Assembly: GCF_932294415.1 (NCBI RefSeq)
Contig: NC_065535.1
Span: 91,652,862 to 91,716,861 of the forward strand
Reading direction: 5' to 3'
Length of the DNA: 64,000 bases
From: Quercus robur
Taxonomy: Eukaryota; Streptophyta; Magnoliopsida; Fagales; Fagaceae
Part shown: one piece after another, positions 50,421 through 59,615 of the stretch
Layout of the letters: each line of letters starts with the position of its first letter
Position numbering within the stretch: the first letter of the stretch is position 1
Translations under genes and position numbers: made by a program
The notes under the pieces: generated by a model
The model's input: only the letters and a program-made list of their open reading frames with translations
Databases searched by the model: none
Told to the model about the DNA's origin: nothing

Positions 50421-50786
50421 CACTAATCATCCATTTTAGGAAACTTTTGGTGAGAAATTGAAAAAACCGTTAAAAAAGTTACTAACTTTTTCATTTTCTC
50501 ATAAAATTTTTCCTAAAATAGTTTTAAAATGTATGTCATGAGGGCATATGTTAGTAAAACCCTTTGATTGTGGAAAAATTCAGTGACCCATTTACGAGTT
50601 CATCAGTTATTGTGTGGAGATTTTTTCATGGCATTAAGCACTGATTTGTTAAACTTCTGGGACGGATTTGACCAAAACAGAGTTGCATATATTATTACCA
50701 AAGTATAACTGCATGTATGATTGCTGGGTTAATTATGATTTTATGTCAGTTTTACTTTGGATTTTTTATTTACTGGGTTATTTTCT

Positions 50787-51641
50787 GGAGATTCTAGCCT
50801 TTTGCCCTTAATTTTTAAAAAATTTAGCAATATGCCCCTATTTTGAAACTATATAGGGATATGCCCCTGTTTCGATACTCGATTACCTTAAAATCGAGTT
50901 TCAATGAAATACTCGATTCGTAAAAAATCGAGTTATATCGAATAAAAGTAAAAAAAATAAAAAATAAAAAAATAAAAAAAAATAAAAAAAAAGAGCATGG
51001 AACTCGATTTTAAGGAAGTCGAGTTCCAAAACGCCGCTATAGGGCTTAAAAACGTCACTATAGGGCTTAAAAACGCCACTATAGGGCCCCTTGAAGCTGG
51101 TATGGGACTTATAAAAAATTTTTGCAGGAAAACGCTGCTATAGGGCTCTAAAACGTCACTATATGGCACCCAGAACAGGGCGATTACACTTAATAAAAAA
51201 TTTTTGCAAGAAAACGCCGCTATAGGGTCTTAAAACGTCACTATAGGTCTTAAAAACGCCACTATAGGGCATCATGAATATGGGCCAATTACACATATAA
51301 AAAATTTGCAGGAAAACGCCGCTATAGGGCCTTAAAACGTCACTATAGGGCTTAGAAACGCCACTATATAGCTCCCTCAATATGGGGCAATCGCACTTAT
51401 AAAATTTTTTTTTGTATGGAACTCGATTTCCTGAAACTCGAGTTCCATGGAATTTTTTTTTTAATATTTTTTTTTAAGTTTGATCGTGCATAACTTGATT
51501 TTCTACAAATCGAGTATTTAATTGAACTCGATTTTAGGATAATCGAGTATCAAAACAGGGGCACGCTCCTATATAGTTTGCAAACAGGGGCATATTGCCA
51601 ATTTTTTTTTTTTAAATTAAGGGTAAAATGCCAGAATCTCC
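50787..51641. mobile_element. Mutator-like element with perfect 10-bp target duplication
   Basis: The ends are inverted: GGAGATTCTAGCCTTTTGCC on the left and a diverged copy ending AGAATCTCCG on the right, about 70 bp or more. GTTATTTTCT flanks it on both sides (50777-50786 and 51642-51651). The single empty site is at 24238-24247 in copy 1. Inside are many AACTCGATTTT/AAATCGAGTT pairs and a higher-order array. There is no transposase, so it is non-autonomous. Confidence 0.92.
51028..51370 (+). repeat. Tandem array of AACG(C/T)C(G/A)CTATAGGGC units
   Basis: About eleven units near 20 bp (AACGCCGCTATAGGGC, AACGTCACTATAGGGC, AACGCCACTATAGGGC) are grouped in triplets separated by TTATAAAAAATTTTTGCAGG. 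This gives a higher-order period of about 90-100 bp repeated four times. Minus-strand translation yields repeated PYSGVFL-like text, which is probably a by-product. Confidence 0.85.
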
Positions 51642-52089
51642 GTTATTTTCTATGTTTGCCTTTTAATCAGTTTGCTCATCTCCTTTGTCATCCCTATGCT
51701 CATCGATCTATTTGTTCGTGAGTGCCCCTTAATTTGTTTGTCCTTAGTAAGTTTGGGTGCTGTAACCTTAGATCTCTTTATGGTGCCGTGGCTTGGTTTG
51801 TTGGTTTTGCTTTAGAGAGAAATCTATTTTAAGGTGCTGTACAGAAATTTTAGTGTTTTCTTTGCATCTATGATTGAGAGCTATTTGAGTGTCTTGGGGT
51901 TCTGGACTTAGGCCAAAGGCCTAACTGTGTAAATTCTTAGTGATGCTTGTTTATTTTTCTTTCAGCTTTCTTAGTTCCATTTGTCTGGAGATCTTTCTCA
52001 AGGGCATTATATTTTCACAATCAATCTGGATAGGTAAGGTTCCGTTTTAATAACATCAATCATGTGTCAAAACATACATCAATCCCAAA

Positions 52090-52350
52090 ATGAGGCTTCC
52101 ACTTTTTGCTGTGAGTGAGCTGCAAAAGGTTGGCTGTTTGGACAGATCACAGATGAGAAGAGATGCAACCAGCAAGACCAATAAATTTGGAGTTCTCACT
52201 TCTCTCATTAGACAACTCAGATCTGTTTCGGCCATGGTGTATAATCAACGCAAGACAAAGGGGGTCACCGATCTGCTCAGATCTGAACTTTTGGCTCCAG
52301 GAAACACATTACTTGTGGACAAGCTTGATTCTAAAGAAACAGTAGAATGA
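52090..52350 (+). CDS. Unrecognised 86-residue ORF, copy 2 (may be non-coding)
   Basis: Open from ATG to TGA. The product is basic and polar (SELQKVGCLDRSQMRRD.., LIRQLRSVSAMVYNQRKTKG.., ending KLDSKETVE), with no signal peptide, membrane segment or known motif. The sister copy at 24762-25022 has the same length but one internal TGA and otherwise few changes. I do not recognise a family. It could be an exon of a gene whose other exons I cannot identify, or a chance frame. Confidence 0.3.
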   Translation: MRLPLFAVSELQKVGCLDRSQMRRDATSKTNKFGVLTSLIRQLRSVSAMVYNQRKTKGVTDLLRSELLAPGNTLLVDKLDSKETVE

Positions 52351-52923
52351 CCCTTCGTTATGTACAATAATGACAGGAAACTTTAGTGACCTTATCCAAT
52401 AATAGTATTGAAAATGACGTCTAAACTTGCTCTTAATCTTGTCCAATAATTTTGAAAAGAATGGCTTAAAATGCAGACAACGATATGAAATTTAGTAAGC
52501 TTAAGTGCACTGGTAATTAAATAGAAGGGTTAGTACATTTACTATGTTGAGTCAACAAAGGTTCTTTACAATAATCTGATTGTCCAGAATCTAAATTAAG
52601 TTGAAAATTTTTAATCAAAGTATATGAAATCAATGATATAAATGTGTTTAAGCATGCTGTTTATTAAATGAATGGCAGTGTCCTAGATGTTGCTTTTAAG
52701 CATGCTGTTTCTCTAGGTATTGGACTTGGTGAGTATTTGGATCCGCGTTTGCGTTTCCATGATCACAATTTCAGCTTTTTTTTTCTTTTTTCTTTTTTTC
52801 CAGCATGTGAATAGTAATATCACATGAATTCATTATGCAAGATTATTAATGGGTTCCACAACACTTTTCACACATTTAAAAATTATTTAGTTACAGTTTT
52901 CCGTTTCAGTAAAAATATGTTAA

Positions 52924-53157
52924 CGGACGCCTAAGAGAGGGAGCTCTTGGTGGCCAAGTAAAATCGTGAAGAAGAAATAATGGAGTTGTCATTGTCTTGG
53001 CGGATGACCTAACTGGGTGGACCTGGATCTTAAATTTTGGGGACGCCTAAGAGAGGGAGCTCTTGGTGGCCAAGTAAAATCGTGAAGAAGAAATAATGGA
53101 GTTATCATTGTCTTGGCGGACGACCTAACTGGGTGGACTTGGATCTTAAATTTTGGG
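52924..53157 (+). repeat. 117-bp tandem duplication (two units)
   Basis: GGACGCCTAAGAGAGGGAGC starts the first unit at 52924 and the second about 116-117 bases later. Only a handful of bases differ (GTTGTCATTG/GTTATCATTG, GCGGATGAC/GCGGACGAC, GGACCTGG/GGACTTGG), so the duplication is recent. Confidence 0.88.
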
Positions 53158-54402
53158 GCCGGGAAATTAAGAACTTGATTTGGACTCTACTTTGCAATTT
53201 AACTATTTATAATGCTGTTCTTTTTATTCAGTTTTCACTTAACTCTCATCTCTCTCTCTCACCGTCACCGGCCCACTCGAAGCTCAACGTCACCGGCCTA
53301 CGCCCTTGATCCACTCCGTCGAACCAAGCCGTTGACCCACTCCGCCGACCCACGCCGCAGACCCATCTCACTCACTCTCGAAGTCTCTGCTCTGACCTTG
53401 TCGTCACAGACCCACGACAAGAGCTCCTCCTCCTTGCAGTCGGTAAGTCTCTCAAACTCTCACTGTCTCTACCTCACCTCTCGCTTGCCTCGATTTTGAA
53501 TCGGAATCATTGTGGGTATGTGATATATTGTTGTAGAACGTGATATATTGCTGAGAATGGGTCTGTGACTTCTTCTTTTTTGTTGGCTGGTTGGGTCTGA
53601 GGTATATTGTTGCAGTGTTATATAATTTATATATTTATAGTTCATGAAATTTGTTATTGAATGATATACAATAATATTTGTAGTGATCGTGGTTGTGATT
53701 TGTATTTTGTTGGCTGCTTGGCTACTGTTTTTTTTTTTTTTTTTTTTTTTTGATTGGTGGTGGTTGTGGTTGTGGTTGTGGTTGTGGCTGATGGTGGAGG
53801 TGGTTGTGGTTGGTTGATAAAGTTTGTGGTGGAAGATTTTATTATTATTCTAATCAGATATTTGTATTATTTTAATCAAATAGTTAAAAATATAGATTCA
53901 TTGATGTTGGATGCAAAGAGGTAAAATAGATGAAGTGATTTTTGTAGATGTTAAATAACTAAAATTTAGCTCTATTATTGTGGATACTCTTAATATTGGT
54001 GGTGTTAAAAGTTATATTGGTATTTTTAGCACCACTTTTAGTACCACTAATATTTGAAAAGCATGCTGCAATTTTTTTTAGCTTCTTACTACAGTGCACA
54101 TCTATCTATAGATGTGCGTTGTAGCAAAAAGCTAAAGCAAAAAATTTTATTTTATTATACTTCCATATATTTTCTCCCTTTTACACGTTCACCATTTTTT
54201 TTTTTTTTTTGCCTTTTTCTCTCTTTCACGCTATTTTAATGACTCTCAGCTCTCTTCAGTTTTAGATTTGTATGTTGGGTTGTTTTATGGGTTTTGCAAA
54301 TTGGAATTTTGTCAATTTTTTGATTTTTTTTTTTTTTTGCAAATTTGCATGTTAGTGTGTTCAAATCTGAAGAAAAATAGCAGGTCAAACCCACTACAAT
54401 AG

Positions 54403-54678
54403 TGGTTGTGATGGTTGTTTATTATAGTTGATATATTATTTTATTGTGTTATTTACATTATTTTATTGTGTTGAAAACTAAAATTAAACTACTGATGCTG
54501 GGTGTTTTGTAAAGTGAAAAGGTAAAATAAATAACTTCAATAATGGTTGTGATGGTTGTTTATTGTAGTAGATATATTATTTTATTGTGTTGTTTATATT
54601 ATTTTATTATGTTGAAAGCTAAAATAAAACTACTGATGCTAGGTGTTCTGTAAAGTGAGAAGGTAAAATCAATAAAGT
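54403..54678 (+). repeat. 139-bp tandem duplication (two units)
   Basis: Each unit runs from ATGGTTGTTTATT.. to GTAAAGTGA(A/G)AAGGTAAAAT. The two are about 90% alike by eye. It is AT-rich, with GATATATTATTTTATTGTGT in both. Confidence 0.8.
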
Positions 54679-54813
54679 AACTTTTTGTGATGCAAAATAG
54701 CTAAATTTATGACTCCACCAATGTGGATGCTCTTATAATGGTGTTTTTTTCATTCAGTTTTCACTTCAGGTATACATTTCCAATATATTTCGAGCTAGCT
54801 ATATTTTCAACCA

Positions 54814-55872
54814 ATGGAATCCTCCTCTTCCAAAATGAGCCATGCTCCAGAAAGTAATGAGAGAGAAGAGTATCAATTTGATTCAGAAATCGATAACAAA
54901 CTCAAAGAGATCATGTCAAGCGTCCCAAGAAAAAAGGGTGTTGCCTTGACTGATCTTTACCAATATGAAGGTTTTTGGTACTCTTTAGCCTGGTTAGAAG
55001 GGATGTTACGGGCTGAAAAACATTTCAAGCCTCAACCCAACCAAGTGATCTTGAGCAGTTTTCCAAAATCTGGCACAACTTGGCTTAAGGCTTTGATCTT
55101 TGCCATTATGACACAATCCCAAGTTAGTGAGCCTACTAACCCTTTACTCACAAGATTATCACATGAGTGTGTACCCTTCATTGAGACTGATTTTCGCTCA
55201 AACTCACCAAAATTGAATCTAGATGTTCCACTTATGGCTACACACATGTCCTATACTTCCTTACCAAAATCTATTATAGATTCTGGTTGTAAAATTATTT
55301 ACATAGGCAGGGATCCAAAGGATGTACTTGTGTCTACATGGCACTTTATTCACAAGGTACTAGTTAATAAGGAATTCCCAACCATGAGAGATATTCCTTT
55401 GGAGGATGCATTTGAGTTCTTTTGTCAAGGATTATCTTTTTGTGGACCATATTGGGATCATTTATTAGGGTACTGGAGAGCAAGCTCTGAATCACCAGAG
55501 ATGATATTGTTTTTAAAGTATGAAGATTTGAAGAATGAAACTGGATATTGGATAAAGAAAATTGCCCAATTCATAGGTTACCCTTTCTCTTTAGAGGAAG
55601 AAGATAAAGGTGTGGTGCAAAAGATTATAGACCTATGCAATTTTGAGAACATGTCTAGTTTGGAGGTGAGTAAAAATGGAATGATATGGTTGGAGAAAAA
55701 TGGAGTCAATACGATGGAGATTAAAAACAATACATTTTTTAGGAAAGGTAAGGTTGGAGACTGGAAGAATCATCTCACACATGAAATGGCAATGCAACTC
55801 GATCAAATATTCGAGCAAAAGCTAACTGGTTCGGGTTTGACATTCAACGTCCCACCCCCATCTAGTAGATGA
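54814..55872 (+). CDS. Cytosolic sulfotransferase (SOT family), intact
   Basis: A single 352-codon exon, a normal length for plant soluble sulfotransferases. The PAPS 5'-phosphosulfate loop PKSGTTW is at 84-90. SHECVPF with His117 is at 116-122, probably the catalytic histidine. The 3'-phosphate-binding stretch YIGRDPKDVLVS is at 163-174, with Arg166 and Ser174. The C-terminal PAPS motif RKGKVGDWKN is at 310-319. The family transfers sulfonate from PAPS to hydroxyls of flavonoids, hydroxyjasmonate, brassinosteroids, glucosinolate precursors or others in the cytosol; the acceptor cannot be told here. The leader shares TTCAGGTATACATTTC with copy 1. The protein is the only working-looking copy of the tandem pair. 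The start is the first ATG of the frame, and copy 1 uses the same one. Confidence 0.92.
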   Translation: MESSSSKMSHAPESNEREEYQFDSEIDNKLKEIMSSVPRKKGVALTDLYQYEGFWYSLAWLEGMLRAEKHFKPQPNQVILSSFPKSGTTWLKALIFAIMTQSQVSEPTNPLLTRLSHECVPFIETDFRSNSPKLNLDVPLMATHMSYTSLPKSIIDSGCKIIYIGRDPKDVLVSTWHFIHKVLVNKEFPTMRDIPLEDAFEFFCQGLSFCGPYWDHLLGYWRASSESPEMILFLKYEDLKNETGYWIKKIAQFIGYPFSLEEEDKGVVQKIIDLCNFENMSSLEVSKNGMIWLEKNGVNTMEIKNNTFFRKGKVGDWKNHLTHEMAMQLDQIFEQKLTGSGLTFNVPPPSSR

Positions 55873-56643
55873 GCAACGCCACTTCCATCACAATCCGACG
55901 ACTAAATATATTCTAGCACTGTGGCTGTTTCTATTTTGTTTTCATTATTTGAAGGATATGTATGGCACCATTTTTAAAAAAAAAATTATTTTTCATTTGT
56001 AGGTTGTATGGATAATTTAGTCACTTGCAGGTGACTACATTATTAATATATTTTCTAGTGTCTTGTAAGAGTTGAAACTTGATTTTATTTTATTTTATTT
56101 TAATTTAATAAATTGATAGTTACAACACGAAGGAAGGATTTGAACCTTAGATATGATGACCACACTAAGAGATATCAACTAATTAAGCTACAAGCCAAAG
56201 GCCTTGTAGCTGAATTGACATCTCCCTATGCACAAAGTGCTTGGGGGTCTACGGGGAAAAGGGTTCAAGTTGCAAGGTTAGCAACATATTGTAATTATCT
56301 CTCAAAAAAAAAAAAACTAATTAAGCTACAAGGCTCTTATTCTCTTAACTTGACACTTAAAATATTAATGTCAAAATTATTATGAAACACTGAAACCTCA
56401 ATGTCTTTCGTTTGACAACTATACTATGTATAATAATTAAATGTTGCATTTAACTTTACAAAACTTCTATTGCACCACATCACTTATTTTTCCACAAATT
56501 CTCATCTTTTTTATAATATTAAATTTGTATAATATATAATAATAAAGATTGTAACTAATTTTGGTTTCTTGACCTTTCTTCTCTATTATTATTCAAAATT
56601 CCAATCCTTCTTGCTCATTACTTCTTCTTCCCCATAATTTTTC
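55873..56643. other. 3' flank of sulfotransferase copy 2
   Basis: The first 300 bases match the 3' flank of copy 1. The nested SINE pair follows, and then AT-rich DNA to the left target duplication of the Mutator-like MITE. Confidence 0.6.
56195..56313 (+). mobile_element. SINE with perfect 18-bp target duplication, nested in an older SINE
   Basis: The body, from GGCCTTGTAGCTGAATTGAC to box B GGGTTCAAGTTGC, ends in CTCAAAAAAAAA. It is flanked by the identical 18-mer AACTAATTAAGCTACAAG at 56177-56194 and 56314-56331. It splits an older minus-strand SINE whose far end resumes as AAGCTACAAGGCTCTT. It is absent from the matching place of copy 1, so it entered after the duplication. Confidence 0.9.
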
Positions 56644-56683
56644 GGGTGCGGCTCCTCTCCTGTTTCAAAGTCTCCAGTTCTCT

Positions 56684-56724
<41 letters not shown>

Positions 56725-57455
56725 CATTTTAAAGACACGTGGAAACTAAATAATCTAAGGGTCATAACATAGACACATCAAATACAATTTTCATCTAATT
56801 TTTTTTTCCTCTGTCTTCTTCGCCCCTCTCTCCTCTTTCTCTGTCTCTCTTACATGAGACACCAAACTATTGTACAAACGAAGGCACAAGAAGAAGACGA
56901 AGGAGAGGAAGAAGAACTGAGATCAATCTGGTGGATTTTTGAGTGAAACGAATCAGCCAGGATTTAGGCAAAGACGAAGAAGAAGGCAGAGAAGGAGAGG
57001 ATGAAGAACTGAGATCAATTGGCCTCTCTTCTGTGTGGTTTTGATCTTCTCCACCATGATTGGGACTCTTGCTAGCTAGCTAAAGTTTTGATTTAAGCTT
57101 TTTTTTTTTCCCTTCTTTTTGAAGGAAAAACAAAATCTAATTCTAGGGTTAGTGGGGGAGTTAAAGCAAAATTTGCAACAATTCCAATGTGCAGAAATTC
57201 CAAAGATTCTGTCCACACTTGCTAGAGCCAAGGAATTTACCTTGTAACCTCCTCCTTCTTCTTCTTCATTTGCATAATAACTTGGTGACCAGTGAGAGAG
57301 ATAGAGGAAGAGAGAGGGGCAAAAAAGAGAGAAAGAAAGAAAAATAATGCTATGAAATTGTTTAGACCCTTAGATTGTTTAGTTTCCACGTGTCTTTAAT
57401 CTAAAAAAAAAAAGGAAAGAATTGGAGACTTTGAAACAGGAGAGGAGCGGCTCCC
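56644..57455. mobile_element. Mutator-like MITE, about 110-bp inverted ends, 9-bp target duplication
   Basis: It starts GGGTGCGGCTCCTCTCC and ends GGAGAGGAGCGGCTCCC. The inverted match continues through TGTTTCAAAGTCTCCA and GACACGTGGAAACTAAA. TAATTTTTC lies on both sides (56635-56643 and 57456-57464). The interior is GA-rich with a repeated GAAGAACTGAGATCAAT, and no transposase. It carries a long T-run near the left end. Confidence 0.92.
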
Positions 57456-57464
57456 TAATTTTTC

Positions 57465-58440
57465 ACCTTAGTGCTAATCTTCATCTAACTCATTATCTCC
57501 TCTTTTTTACCATTCTTCTCCTTGTCTTCTATTCTCTAAATTTCATATCACTTACTCTACCCTTATCTCCCATTCATTTCATATTCTTGCTACAACAAAA
57601 AAGTTGATTACTTTTTTTTCTCCCTTTCTTTATTCGATTTTCTTCTTTTTTATTACATATTTTAGTTATAATAAATTTTTTTATACATATTGCATTATAA
57701 TTTCCAAAAAAAAGCTTGTTTCTTAATTTCTCATAGTACTTTTACTGTCACCATTTTCCTTTATATTGTTTTTTATCAAATTTGTATTACTTCTTAGATC
57801 ATTTATCTCTTTTTGTATATATGAGAGAAAAAAAGTATTAAAAAATATATTTGCATGTAAATAATAGATATGTATATTTACATGGTCATAGTAATTCATA
57901 TAGCATTTTACACAAGTTTATATGGGTTGATGTTAGTGATTTTTGGAGTTGGATATACAAAATTTATCCATTATAATTTTTTCACTACACTATTATAATA
58001 AATTTTAAGTGTCATTGTTACTTATTATTATGGATGTGAAAAAATTAAGTGTCATATTTACTAGCTACAATGAATGAGAAAAAAATCATTCAAATTGCCA
58101 ATTCTAGTTTAGAAAAAATATTGGGAAAATGATACGGACGCATCGCTCCCCTTTTCTATTCAAAACTGATTATTTTTACTTATTTTGGTGGTGTTCAAAA
58201 TGCAAAATTGCAGCAAAACCAAACGTGGTATTTTTGCTCAATTTTCAATTTTATGTGTTCCTTCGGTTCTCAAAAAGTGTGTTTTCTCACAGAGAAAAAA
58301 TTCCCACTAAAAGCAAAAGTGCCTACACTCCCCAAAACTTAAAAAAAAAAACAAACTCCTTAATCTGCACCTTCAAATTTCCACCCATAAAATCCAATCA
58401 CTGAAAATCCAACGGCTATAAACCCTATACTTATAATTCA
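57465..58440. other. AT-rich intergenic DNA upstream of the H4 pseudogene
   Basis: No gene or element was recognised here. The last 100 bases hold CCAATCA and CCAACGGCT-like sequences that could belong to the histone promoter. Confidence 0.4.
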
Positions 58441-58485
58441 CATGGATCGCTCCCTCATTGAACGGCCACACCACCACCTCCCTCC

Positions 58486-58495
58486 TTTATATAAA
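58486..58495 (+). promoter_or_regulatory. TATA box of the histone H4 pseudogene
   Basis: TTTATATAAA lies about 90 bases upstream of the H4 start codon, and an A-rich leader follows. Upstream there is CCAATCA (about 58394) and GGATCGCTCC (58444), which slightly resembles the histone octamer. Proximal promoter parts are thus mostly kept. Confidence 0.65.
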
Positions 58496-58582
58496 CCCAC
58501 CAACCTTCTTTCCCATTTCCCCATCAAAAACAAAAACAACAAAACGGTCTTTCAAAAACAAAGAACCAGAGAGAGAAAGAAA

Positions 58583-58924
58583 ATGTCAGGAAGAGGAAAA
58601 GGAGACAAGGGTTTGGGAAAGGGTGGTGTGAAATGGCACCGTAAGGTTTTGAGGGATAACATCCAGGGAATTACGAAGCCTGCCATACAGCATTTGGCCA
58701 GGCGTGGCGGAGTCAAGCGTATCAGCAGGCTCATCTAGGAGGAGACACGTGGCGTCTTCAAGATCTTCTTGGAGACACGTGGCGTCCTTAAGATCTTCTT
58801 GGAGAACATGATTCGCAATTTTGTGACCTACACTGAGCACGCCCGTCGTAAGACTGTTACTGCTATGGATGTTGTTTATGCTTTGAAGAGGCAGGGTAGG
58901 ATTCTCTATGGTTTTGGGGGTTAG
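58583..58924 (+). pseudogene. Histone H4 pseudogene (premature stop, 30-bp duplication)
   Basis: The start [15 protein letters not shown] and the end [18 protein letters not shown] are H4. The frame would encode a full-length core histone, normally 103 codons. Here a TAG at 58736-58738 takes the place of the tyrosine codon after RISRLI. Just after it, a 30-bp in-frame tandem duplication doubles the ETRGV(F/L)KIFL segment. Other changes occur at conserved positions, such as GGK to GDK near residue 8, AKR to VKW and RRLARR to QHLARR. Because H4 is almost invariant, this many substitutions show relaxed selection. No intron and no poly-A tail are seen; the kept TATA box argues for local gene duplication, not retroposition. 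A truncated product of 51 residues is possible. Confidence 0.93.
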
Positions 58925-59039
58925 GGTTAGGGTTTGGTTTATTTTGTTTCTTTTTAGTTTCAGATAGGTTTGTTTTTTAGTCTATCTCCTTAATTTCTGA
59001 GGGTTTATTAGAGATGTAATCATATTTCTGATATGAAAG
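58925..59039. other. Short spacer between the H4 pseudogene and the Gypsy element
   Basis: T-rich 3' flank with GGTTAGGGTTAGGG-like sequence just after the stop; nothing else is seen. Confidence 0.4.
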
Positions 59040-59536
59040 ATGATGGGATTGAAAAACTCTCTTTCCTTGGATGACCTCATCAAATACATTCGTCCACCTC
59101 GACACGGCATAGACGAAGGCATGCAAGTCATTAGTAAGATGATTCAATACCTCGGACAGTTACCAACTAGCTATCAGAGCGTTGGAGGCTCATCAAAACT
59201 CGCATTAATTAGCCCTAAGGCGTTACAGGAATAGCACTAAAACCACAATTAAGGCCCCAACGGCTAGAAACTATGAAGCTATATATACACACTCATCAGA
59301 GACAAACAAGGTACATAGATTCACCCAAAAATACTCTTACACAAATACTCTGATATTCAAAACTTTTTTATTTCTCTCAAAAAGCTTCTATACACTAACT
59401 TTGGCATCGAAGGCGTTATGGCTGACACCACACCGGTGACCACCTTAGGAGAGCTTTTGTCCTACGTTTTGCGAGAATAGTGACGAGGATTCAGCTTCAT
59501 CTAGACGAACCAACTTGACTGACGATTTACGCATCA
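59040..59536 (+). repeat. Left LTR of the Tat/Retand-type element
   Basis: It ends near ..TTTACGCATCA, followed by TTAG and the primer-binding site. The start, near TGATGGGATTG, is an estimate because the other LTR is not in the window. Confidence 0.55.
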
Positions 59537-59539
59537 TTA

Positions 59540-59560
59540 GTTTGGCGCCAACTATGGGAA
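59540..59560 (+). other. Primer-binding site of the Tat/Retand-type element
   Basis: GTTTGGCGCCAACTATGGG follows the LTR end by about four bases. The TGGCGCC core is the common Gypsy tRNA-priming sequence. Confidence 0.65.
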
Positions 59561-59615
59561 CGACATTTTCGCACTTAGGTTCGAAAGCGTAGTTCCAATC
59601 TCTTCCCAAATTCAG

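Larger units (their letters stand above)
48394..52722 (+). repeat. Duplicated block A, copy 2 (with two Mutator-like insertions)
   Basis: It matches 22822-25171 plus 33516-33775, from ATTGATAACAG to the TAGGTATTGG stretch. Two insertions absent from copy 1 interrupt it, at 49406-50420 and 50787-51641. A short sequence near 49240 is doubled relative to copy 1 (TCAAATGTCCATACTCATCTC). Copy 2 lacks the Copia-like element: its empty target reads GGCTTAAAATGCAGAC near 52470. Confidence 0.9.
52723..54765. other. Region between block A copy 2 and sulfotransferase copy 2
   Basis: No protein-coding gene is seen. It holds the two-unit tandem repeat at 52924-53157, a T-run at 53731-53751, a (GGTTGT)n run at 53758-53788, the repeat pair at 54403-54678, and a CT/CCG-rich stretch at 53245-53480 that looks like a plant 5' leader. 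The region is bounded by 15-bp direct repeats (see Part 2). Confidence 0.5.

Noticed and set aside
51159-51380. Minus-strand ORF with repeated PYSGVFL text
   Set aside because: It reflects the CTATAGGG tandem array and not a protein repeat family.
58442-58582. Upstream start giving an extended H4
   Set aside because: The ATG at 58442 lies before the TATA box, so it cannot be in the transcript from that promoter.
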